From JBFELU01 sp041572755 (GTDB lineage Bacteria; Actinomycetota; Acidimicrobiia; Spongiisociales; UBA11373), in contig JBFFRY010000025.1 in NCBI GenBank assembly GCA_041572755.1, positions 1 through 39,769 of the forward strand: DNA of 39,769 bases. Reading direction: 5' to 3'. This document shows positions 34,479 to 39,769 of the stretch, piece after piece. A program made the position numbers and the translations under genes. The notes beneath the pieces were generated by a model. It saw only the letters and a list, made by a program, of their open reading frames with translations. It ran no database searches and was not told the origin of the DNA. Position 1 is the stretch's first letter; every line of letters starts with the position of its first letter.

Positions 34479-35168
34479 TTAGGCAGCACCGCGCCTCGAC
34501 AGCACGGCAGGGATGGTTCGGATCAGGATCTGGAGGTCGAGGCTCATGGTGCGGCGCTGGATGTAGGCGATGTCGAGCCGGCTGCGATCGTCGAATAGGG
34601 TGGCGGCTCGGCCGTGAAGCTGCCACAGACCGGTGATGCCGGGCTTCACGTCGAGCCGTTCGGTCTGCCACAGGAGGTGGTTGTCGGGGCTCACGCTGGT
34701 GGGTCGCGGTCCGACCAGGCTCATGGTGCCCCTGAGGACGTCGAGGAGCTGGGGGAGTTCGTCGAGGCTCGTCTTGCGGAGGAAGCGGCCGGGGCGGGTC
34801 ACTCGGGGATCGACGGTGATCTTGAAGTCGGGCCACTCCAGTTCGTTGAGATGCCAGAGATCTTCCTTGCGCTCCTCGGCATCGGGAACCATGGTGCGGA
34901 ATTTGTGCATGGCGAATGGGTGCCCCCCGACCCCGGATCGGTGTTGGGCGAAGAAGACGGGGGAGCGGGGATCGTCGAGTTTGACGGCAGCGGCACATAG
35001 CACCAGTACCGGGACCCACAGCGGGGCGGCCGCCAACACCAGGAACAGGTCGAACGCTCGTTTGGCGGCCCGGTAGGCGTTGCCCTTGAGAAGCGCGTGT
35101 TGGGGCCTGATCCGGTCGACCCATTGGTGTCCGGACCACAGCAGGGGGTGGATGGCCGGGGCGGTCAT
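34479..35168 (-). CDS. Polyprenyl-phosphate sugar phosphotransferase (PF02397-type, initiating enzyme)
   Basis: 229 aa. It starts the repeat unit by moving a sugar-1-phosphate from a nucleotide sugar to undecaprenyl phosphate at the inner face of the membrane. One membrane segment (about residues 38-63) follows the KRAFDLFL motif. Conserved blocks are FFAQHRSGVGGHPFAMHKFRTM, RFLRKTSLDELPQLLDVLRGTMSLVGPRP (with the catalytic Asp-Glu pair in LDELP) and VKPGITGLWQLHGRA. The extra four-helix N-terminal domain of WbaP/WcaJ is absent, so it is the short, monotopic form. GTP/ATP-type motifs are absent, as expected. The start overlaps the upstream gene by 4 nt. Confidence 0.9.
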   Translation of the reverse strand: MTAPAIHPLLWSGHQWVDRIRPQHALLKGNAYRAAKRAFDLFLVLAAAPLWVPVLVLCAAAVKLDDPRSPVFFAQHRSGVGGHPFAMHKFRTMVPDAEERKEDLWHLNELEWPDFKITVDPRVTRPGRFLRKTSLDELPQLLDVLRGTMSLVGPRPTSVSPDNHLLWQTERLDVKPGITGLWQLHGRAATLFDDRSRLDIAYIQRRTMSLDLQILIRTIPAVLSRRGAA

Positions 35169-36058
35169 GCCGGCTCCCCCTCCAGATCGGGTGCGACGTT
35201 CTCCCCGTTCAGATCCGGTACGGCCTGTAGGGTCGGGCGGCCCTCGATGGGGGTGAGCCTGTCCTCGGCTCGCGCTACGAGTTGCTCGAAGGTGAGCGCA
35301 TGGGTGGGGAATGCTGCGGACCCGGCCGTGAACCCGAGGCGGAGACGACGGGTCGATTCCCGGATCCGATTGACCAGCAGCGCCGTACCCTCGGTTGTGG
35401 TCTCCGGACTGAGGATGACGAGTCGGCCGGTCTCGGGATCTTCGAACAGGAGGTCGGAGCGGCGGAGCTGGTCGGCGACGGCTCGGGCGAAGCGGCTCTT
35501 CACGTAGCGGGTGCGCAGTGCTCGCTCAACCTCCTCACCGGACCTTTCGATGGCGAGCTCGACGGAGTCGGGATCGGGGACGATGACGGTCACGGAGAGC
35601 GCCCGATCGTGGCGGCGGCTCCGCGCCATCTCGGCGTGGATCTCATTGGCGGCCTTGGGGCCGTCGAGGGCCAGGGCGGGGGACTCTCCAAAGGCCACCG
35701 AGGCCAAGGTGTCGTCGATGCTCTCGAGGCCGGTCGCGATGCTGTGGGCGAGGACGGCGGCCAGCACGACGAAGGCGAGCTCGGTCAGGGCGTCGTAGGG
35801 CTCGATGGCCTCGATCGACCGACCCGAGGCGACGCCGACGGCGACCCAGGCGAAGGCGGCGAGGACGGCCGGGACCCACCCCTTCGCCCGGCGCAGCGAC
35901 CGCAAGGCAAAGGCCCCGAACACGACGCCCGCCGTGATCAGGTAGGCGTAGGAGTCGATGGCCTCGGCGCCGGAGTGGGCGAGGCCGATCCGGTCGAGGA
36001 TCACCGTTCCCGCGAACAGCGCCAGTAGCGCCATGAGGGGTCGGCGGACATTCGTCAC
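35165..36058 (-). CDS. Membrane protein with degenerate GGDEF domain, first gene of the polysaccharide operon
   Basis: 297 aa. Four hydrophobic segments lie at about residues 8-25, 36-53, 62-79 and 92-108. From about 140 the sequence follows the GGDEF fold: a core strand ALSVTVIVPD, then VADQLRRSDLLFEDPETGRLVILSPET, then LGFTAGSAAFPTHALTFEQLVARAEDRL. The signature GGDEF itself is replaced by DPETGR (207-212), so cyclic-di-GMP synthesis is not expected. It could bind a nucleotide or a partner and adjust the polysaccharide machinery, but this is inference. GTG 36058 has AGGGAGG 6 nt upstream. It overlaps the sugar transferase start by 4 nt and heads the operon. Confidence 0.75.
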   Translation of the reverse strand: MTNVRRPLMALLALFAGTVILDRIGLAHSGAEAIDSYAYLITAGVVFGAFALRSLRRAKGWVPAVLAAFAWVAVGVASGRSIEAIEPYDALTELAFVVLAAVLAHSIATGLESIDDTLASVAFGESPALALDGPKAANEIHAEMARSRRHDRALSVTVIVPDPDSVELAIERSGEEVERALRTRYVKSRFARAVADQLRRSDLLFEDPETGRLVILSPETTTEGTALLVNRIRESTRRLRLGFTAGSAAFPTHALTFEQLVARAEDRLTPIEGRPTLQAVPDLNGENVAPDLEGEPA

Positions 36059-36065
36059 GGCATGC

Positions 36066-36078
36066 CTCCCTGAGGGAG
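36066..36078. repeat. Inverted repeat covering the ribosome-binding site of the polysaccharide operon
   Basis: CTCCCT-G-AGGGAG is a perfect 6-bp palindrome with a single central base. On the minus strand its half AGGGAG is part of the ribosome site of GTG 36058, so a small hairpin could hide it. Confidence 0.35.
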
Positions 36079-36086
36079 CCTTCTAA

Positions 36087-36099
36087 CCACTATTAGTGG
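36087..36099. promoter_or_regulatory. Palindromic candidate operator at the polysaccharide operon start site
   Basis: CCACT-ATT-AGTGG has perfect 5-bp arms and sits immediately downstream of the -10 box, across the predicted transcription start. A protein bound here would block initiation. No known regulator site is recognised. Confidence 0.5.
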
Positions 36100-36100
36100 C

Positions 36101-36129
36101 AGATTATCCCGAAAATAGGGCAACTTCAA
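36101..36129 (-). promoter_or_regulatory. Housekeeping-type promoter of the polysaccharide operon
   Basis: On the minus strand, TTGAAG (36124-36129) is followed after exactly 17 bp by TAATCT (36101-36106), a good sigma-A-like pair. It lies in an unusually AT-rich patch of this otherwise GC-rich window. Transcription should start near 36094-36095, leaving a leader of about 36 nt before GTG 36058. Confidence 0.65.
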
Positions 36130-36233
36130 CACTCTCTGTAGTATCGTGCGGCCTGGTGCGGTAGCCGCTCCCTGGTGGATTCGGCGGTCCCGAGGCCCTT
36201 CTTGATGGATATCTCGGGGTCGTGCGGGCCCGG

Positions 36234-36239
36234 TACCAT
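36234..36239 (+). promoter_or_regulatory. Predicted -10 box of a leaderless promoter (Nif3-like gene)
   Basis: TACCAT ends 6 nt before GTG 36246. Box, spacer and start (TACCAT-CGGTCC-GTG) are nearly identical to those of the TauE-like gene at 39742. Confidence 0.55.
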
Positions 36240-36245
36240 CGGTCC

Positions 36246-37331
36246 GTGGCGACGACGATTCGTTCCGTGCTCGACGCGCTCGCGGTGCGGTTCCCGCCGG
36301 GGAAGGCGGCCGGCTGGGATCCGGTCGGCCTGCAGCTGGGCGATCCGGCCGGTCCGGTGCGAACCGCCGCAGTGTGTCACGAGGTGACCGAATCGGTCGC
36401 CCGGTCACTGGAGGCCGATCCCCCGGATCTGGTGGTGGCCTATCACCCGCTGCTCTTTCGGCCCGCGACGACGCTCGTGAGCGGCACCGACGCCCCGGGA
36501 CGAGCCTTCCGCTTGATACGGCTCGGGGTCGCGGTGGCAGTGGTGCACACCGCCTTCGACGTCGCTCGGGGCGGCGCCGCCGATGCCCTGGCGGCCGCTT
36601 TCGGCCTCGACGGGCCTCGCCCATTCGGCCCGCTGTGGGGCCCCGAATCCCACAAGATCGTGACCTTCGTGCCCCCCGCGGCGGCAGACGACGTCGCCGG
36701 CGCCATGGGGTCGGCAGGCGCAGGCGTCATCGGCAACTACCGCCACTGCTCCTACAGGGTGCAGGGCGAGGGCGCTTTCTTCGCCGACGAGACCGCCACC
36801 CCGGCACTCGGCGATGCCGGGTCCCACAACACAGCGCAGGAGATGCGCCTCGAGATGTCGGTCGCGGCCTCTCGTCTCGATGCGGCCGTCGCAGCCCTCG
36901 TGGCGGCTCATCCCTATGAGGAGCCGGCCTACGACGTGTACGAGCGTCGCGGCGACGCCGGCCTGGTGGGTCGGGTCGGTGCGGTGCCTCCCATTCCCCT
37001 CGGCGATCTCGCCCGCCGGGCGGCCGAGATCCGGGGAGGGGTCGTGCGCCGGGCCGGTGACCTCGACCGTCCGGTGTCGCGCCTCGCCGTGGTGCCCGGC
37101 TCGGGTGGTGAGTTCCTGAGCCAGGCGGCGGCGGTCGGGGCCGATGCAGTGGTCACCGGAGACGTGAGCCATCACCGGGCCCGGGAGGCCCTCGACCGGG
37201 GCATGGCGGTGGTCGATCCCGGCCACGCGGCGACGGAGCGGCCCGGCGTCGAGAGGCTGTACGCTGCGGTCGGCGAGATCGTGCCGGCGGTGCGCGATCT
37301 CGGTGTCGACGACCCATGGAGCGGCGTCTGA
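36246..37331 (+). CDS. Nif3-like dinuclear metal protein (GTP cyclohydrolase 1 type 2 family)
   Basis: 361 aa, the long form of the Nif3/YbgI family with a central CutA/PII-like insert (about residues 130-240, HKIVTFVPP to HPYEEPAYDVY). Metal-site residues are visible: His in YHPLLF, His and Asp in VHTAFDVARGG, and His/Glu in DPGHAATERPGVE near the C-terminus. The molecular function is unsettled for the family despite the type 2 GTP cyclohydrolase label. GTG 36246 is chosen for the leaderless -10 box 6 nt upstream and because the family starts with a short helix right there. It is the first gene of a coupled operon: its stop (TGATG) overlaps the next start by one base. Nif3, a zinc-ribbon coiled coil and RNase H together are a known actinobacterial gene order. 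Confidence 0.88.
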   Translation: MATTIRSVLDALAVRFPPGKAAGWDPVGLQLGDPAGPVRTAAVCHEVTESVARSLEADPPDLVVAYHPLLFRPATTLVSGTDAPGRAFRLIRLGVAVAVVHTAFDVARGGAADALAAAFGLDGPRPFGPLWGPESHKIVTFVPPAAADDVAGAMGSAGAGVIGNYRHCSYRVQGEGAFFADETATPALGDAGSHNTAQEMRLEMSVAASRLDAAVAALVAAHPYEEPAYDVYERRGDAGLVGRVGAVPPIPLGDLARRAAEIRGGVVRRAGDLDRPVSRLAVVPGSGGEFLSQAAAVGADAVVTGDVSHHRAREALDRGMAVVDPGHAATERPGVERLYAAVGEIVPAVRDLGVDDPWSGV

Positions 37332-38044
37332 TGGAGGAGTTCACCAGCCTCGAGGACCTCCTCGATCTCCAGGTCGTAGACCTGGAGATCGACCGCTTGC
37401 TCGATCGGCGTCAGGATCTCGATGAGCTCGAGAACTACCGGGCCGCTCACGAACGGCTCACCGAGGTCGAACGGGAGCTGGCCGAGGCCAAAGAACGGCT
37501 CCGCGACCTCGACCTCGGGATCGACAAGGCCGAGGGGGAGTTGCAGCTCGGTGAGGACAAGCTCAACCGCGAGGAGCAGCGCCTCTTCGCCGGAGGCCTG
37601 AGCGCCCGAGAGGCCGATCATCTCCGGCAGGAGGTCGAGATGCTTGGTCGCCAGAACGGTGGGCTCGAAGATCAAACCCTGGCTTTGATGGAGGAACGCG
37701 AGACCGTCCAGAGCGAAGCGGCAACTCTCGAGGAACAGCGGGTGACCGCGCAGGCGAAGAAGGATCGGCTCGAAGGCACCATCAAGGAACTGTGGCGGGA
37801 GATCGACGACGAGGTCGCCCGCCAGGAAGAGAAGAAGCGGGGCATCATGCCGCTGATCCCGACCGAGCTTCTCGAGCTCTACGAGCAGTTGCGGCCCACC
37901 AAGGAGGGTGTGGCGGTGGGCCGACTCGCCGAGGGCATCTGCGGTGGTTGTCACCTGGCCCTGTCGGCCGCCGAGCAAACCGAGGTCTTGCGCAACGACC
38001 CGCCCCGGTGCCTCCACTGCCGCCGAATCCTCGTCCCCCAATGA
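37331..38044 (+). CDS. Coiled-coil protein with C4 zinc ribbon (CdsZ-like)
   Basis: 237 aa. Residues about 10-165 are strongly charged heptad sequence, predicted to be a long antiparallel coiled coil. The C-terminus is a C4 zinc ribbon: GICGGCHLALS and, 20 residues later, RCLHCRRIL. This family (zinc ribbon 7, DUF-type; CdsZ-like) is widely conserved next to nif3 in Actinobacteria. It may bind nucleic acid or ribosomes, but the function is not firmly known. ATG 37331 overlaps the nif3 stop by one base; ATG 37316 is possible. Its stop overlaps the RNase H start by 4 nt. Confidence 0.85.
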   Translation: MEEFTSLEDLLDLQVVDLEIDRLLDRRQDLDELENYRAAHERLTEVERELAEAKERLRDLDLGIDKAEGELQLGEDKLNREEQRLFAGGLSAREADHLRQEVEMLGRQNGGLEDQTLALMEERETVQSEAATLEEQRVTAQAKKDRLEGTIKELWREIDDEVARQEEKKRGIMPLIPTELLELYEQLRPTKEGVAVGRLAEGICGGCHLALSAAEQTEVLRNDPPRCLHCRRILVPQ

Positions 38045-38442
38045 GTGGCGGCTACGCCCTCTACTGCGATGGCGCGTCGCGGGGCAACCCGGGCCCGGCG
38101 GCGCTCGGCGCCGTGCTGTACGGCCCGGCAGGCGAGGTGGCTGCGGAGCTCTCGGAAGCGATCGGCGAGACGACCAACAACGTCGCCGAGTATCGGGCCC
38201 TGGTCGCCGGATTGGAGAAGGCGGTGGAGTTGGGTGTGGAGGCGCTCTTCGTTCGACTCGACAGCCAACTCCTGGTGCGCCAGATCACCGGGGAGTACCG
38301 CGTCAAGGCGACCGGCCTGAAGCCGTGGCACCGGCGTGCCGTGGCACTGTTGGGAAGGATCCCTACGGTGCGCATAGAGCACATCCCCCGAGAGGAGAAC
38401 ACGGTCGCCGACGGCCTGGCCAACGCCGCTCTCGATCGATGA
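38041..38442 (+). CDS. RNase H-like ribonuclease (type I fold)
   Basis: 133-aa ribonuclease that cuts RNA in RNA-DNA hybrids. The four catalytic acidic residues are visible: Asp10 (YCDGASRGNPG), Glu50 (NVAEYRAL), Asp74 (RLDSQLLVRQ) and Asp124 (VADGLAN). It lacks the basic protrusion of E. coli RNase HI and looks like the compact archaeal/Gram-positive type. In many Actinobacteria this domain is fused to a histidine phosphatase (CobC-like); here it stands alone. ATG 38041 overlaps the zinc-ribbon stop, and its own stop overlaps the next start (ATGA both times). Confidence 0.92.
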   Translation: MSGGYALYCDGASRGNPGPAALGAVLYGPAGEVAAELSEAIGETTNNVAEYRALVAGLEKAVELGVEALFVRLDSQLLVRQITGEYRVKATGLKPWHRRAVALLGRIPTVRIEHIPREENTVADGLANAALDR

Positions 38443-38966
38443 TCCTCTGGCACCTCGGGATGACGACCCTGGTGGTGCGCTACGTGTTTCGCGACCCGGC
38501 AATGGACCTTCGCTGGGTGATGCTGGGCTCGGTGCTCCCCGACCTGATCGACAAGCCCATCGGGTCGATGCTGTTCCATTCGACGTTCGGGTCAGACCGG
38601 CTCTTCGCTCACGCCCTCGTCTTCCCCGTTCTGGCCCTGATCGGGGTGCTCGTGCTCACCCGGCGGGGAGGGGTGCGCAAGGCATGGATGGGCCTCGTCA
38701 TCGGGTCGCTCCTGCATCTCGTACTCGACGGAGCGTGGAGCGATCCGGAAGCGTTCTGGTGGCCGCTCTTCGGGTGGGACTTCCCGGAGCGGGCGGCGTC
38801 GTCGCTCGGGCCGCTCCTCGAGAGGACGCTCACCGATCCGTGGATCTGGGCCGGGGAGGCGGTCGGCCTGGCCTATCTCGCGGTGCTGGCCACTCGGTGG
38901 CTTGCCACCCCGGCTCGGCGGGCGGCGTTCCTTCGCACGGGGACCATCGAATTGAGAGGGCCCTAG
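38439..38966 (+). CDS. Membrane protein related to DUF457/YdjM-type metal-dependent hydrolases
   Basis: 175 aa with about four hydrophobic segments. The layout resembles the YdjM-like membrane-bound hydrolase family: an acidic motif in LGSVLPDLIDKP (about residues 29-40), a His in LFAHALVFPV (about 55-64) and HLVLDGAWSDPE (about 87-98) with a His/Asp pair. I cannot assign a substrate. It is the last gene of the nif3 operon by ATGA overlap, and its stop is part of a CTAG shared with the converging TauE-like gene. Confidence 0.7.
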   Translation: MILWHLGMTTLVVRYVFRDPAMDLRWVMLGSVLPDLIDKPIGSMLFHSTFGSDRLFAHALVFPVLALIGVLVLTRRGGVRKAWMGLVIGSLLHLVLDGAWSDPEAFWWPLFGWDFPERAASSLGPLLERTLTDPWIWAGEAVGLAYLAVLATRWLATPARRAAFLRTGTIELRGP

Positions 38967-39742
38967 GCGGCGACGGCACCCCGGGCCCTCCGCATCATGC
39001 GGAAGGCCACGATCACCAGCAGACCGGCGAACATGCGGCGCAGCACCGGAGCGTCGAGGGTCAGCGCCGCCTGTGCGCCCCCCAGCCCGCCGAGAAGACC
39101 CCCGGCGGCAAGTAGTCCCGCCGTTCCCCATTCGACCCGGCCGGCCCGGCCGTGGACGACCGTGGCCATCACCGCAGTCGGGACGATGACGGCCAGCGAT
39201 GTTCCCTGGGCGAGGTGCTGCTCGAACCCGAAGAGGGTGACCAGCGCCGGAACGAACACGACACCGCCGCCTATGCCCAGGAGAGCGGCGGCACTTCCGG
39301 CCACGAGACCGATCACGAACAGCCCGGCAACGCCGATCGGACCGACATCCACGGCCGATGAGGCTTCCAGGGTGCCGCCACCGGTCGGGCCCTCGAGGGC
39401 GAGGCGCCCCGCCGCCGCCAGCACGAGCACCAGGAAGGCCCGGGCCAGCCATGCGTCGGAGAGGACGCCCAAGAGCCGGGCTCCGGCGTAGGCACCGGCG
39501 ATGGCCCCGATGACCAGGAACCCGGCGGTGTCCCAATCGACCCGATGGTCGAGCGCCAATCGGGTGGTCGCCGCTGCAGCGGCCACGATGATGACCGCCA
39601 GCGAGGTGGCGTGAGCTCGATGTTGGGCAAAGCCCATCGCAAGGACCATCCCCGGAACCATGATCAGCCCGCCGCCGACCCCGAACAGGCCGCCGAAGAA
39701 GCCGGCGGCCACACCCAACGCCAGGGCCCGACCGATGCGCAC
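38963..39742 (-). CDS. TauE/SafE-family membrane permease
   Basis: 259 aa with about eight hydrophobic segments in two similar halves, each with the family signature: FFGGLFGVGGGLIMVPGMVLAMGF at the N-terminus and AALLGIGGGVVFVPALVTLFGF after the middle, both followed by AxxTSLAVI. The family exports sulfite, sulfoacetate or related organic anions; the substrate here is unknown. GTG 39742 is preferred: TACCAT lies 6 nt upstream, exactly as for the Nif3 gene, and the first membrane segment follows. GTG 39766 would add eight polar residues and would place the -10 box inside the gene. Confidence 0.85.
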   Translation of the reverse strand: MRIGRALALGVAAGFFGGLFGVGGGLIMVPGMVLAMGFAQHRAHATSLAVIIVAAAAATTRLALDHRVDWDTAGFLVIGAIAGAYAGARLLGVLSDAWLARAFLVLVLAAAGRLALEGPTGGGTLEASSAVDVGPIGVAGLFVIGLVAGSAAALLGIGGGVVFVPALVTLFGFEQHLAQGTSLAVIVPTAVMATVVHGRAGRVEWGTAGLLAAGGLLGGLGGAQAALTLDAPVLRRMFAGLLVIVAFRMMRRARGAVAA

Positions 39743-39748
39743 GGAGCG

Positions 39749-39754
39749 ATGGTA
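39749..39754 (-). promoter_or_regulatory. Predicted -10 box of a leaderless promoter (TauE-like gene)
   Basis: TACCAT on the minus strand ends 6 nt before GTG 39742, matching the nif3 promoter almost base for base. Confidence 0.55.
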
Positions 39755-39769
39755 GGGCGGGTTCACCGA

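Noticed and set aside
27286..36058. Defence or phage-related system in the large minus-strand cluster
   Set aside because: All eight genes fit surface polysaccharide assembly; no nuclease, methylase, helicase or toxin-antitoxin motif is present.
37500..37760. Repetitive-looking charged segment in the zinc-ribbon protein as a repeat element
   Set aside because: It is an ordinary coiled coil with no nucleotide repeat.

Overview
The window is 39.8 kb of GC-rich bacterial chromosome with almost no space between genes. I read 35 protein genes, one gene remnant, and no tRNA, rRNA, CRISPR array or insertion sequence. It looks actinobacterial, possibly a deep uncultured lineage such as Acidimicrobiia (inference). 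The reasons are the high GC, an F420-type luciferase-like oxidoreductase, the TIGR03252-type HhH-GPD protein, the nif3 / zinc-ribbon / RNase H gene order, and many genes whose -10 box (TANNNT) sits 6-9 nt before the start codon, as expected for leaderless mRNAs.

Layout. 0.15-7.8 kb is metabolic: a dimethylglycine/sarcosine dehydrogenase-like flavoprotein fused to a GcvT folate domain, an SLC12-like transporter, two coupled short-chain dehydrogenases and a pirin. 8-10.5 kb holds membrane and envelope genes: a CDF-like protein, plsY and a GT2 glycosyltransferase. 10.6-14.2 kb is one very large zinc-ribbon / class III cyclase / AAA / helical-repeat regulator, with a small RTX-repeat remnant beside its 3' end. 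14.2-21.3 kb has an LLM oxidoreductase, a zinc-ribbon membrane protein, an endonuclease V homologue that has lost catalytic residues, a lipoprotein trypsin-like protease, a GMC oxidoreductase and a CoA-binding protein. 21.3-24.2 kb is a complete heme/cobalamin/siderophore-type ABC importer. 24.1-27.3 kb has a small membrane protein, the HhH-GPD protein, a polysaccharide deacetylase and an APH-fold protein.

27.3-36.1 kb is one eight-gene minus-strand operon for a Wzx/Wzy-type surface polysaccharide. In order of transcription it encodes a membrane protein with a degenerate GGDEF domain, a polyprenyl-phosphate sugar transferase, a Wzz-like protein without kinase, an O-antigen-ligase-type polymerase, a flippase, two GT4 enzymes and one GT2 enzyme. 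Nearly every junction is a 4-nt stop/start overlap. The head of the operon has a good -35/-10 promoter with a perfect short palindrome across the predicted transcription start.

36.2-39.8 kb holds the coupled nif3 / zinc-ribbon coiled-coil / RNase H / membrane-protein operon, and a TauE-like permease converging on it.

Most worth checking: the degenerate endonuclease V; the degenerate GGDEF protein leading the polysaccharide operon, with its promoter palindrome; a possible leaderless 18-codon upstream ORF coupled to the ABC importer; and three convergent gene pairs whose two stop codons are one shared CTAG. I saw no clear defence island or wholly new multi-gene system.
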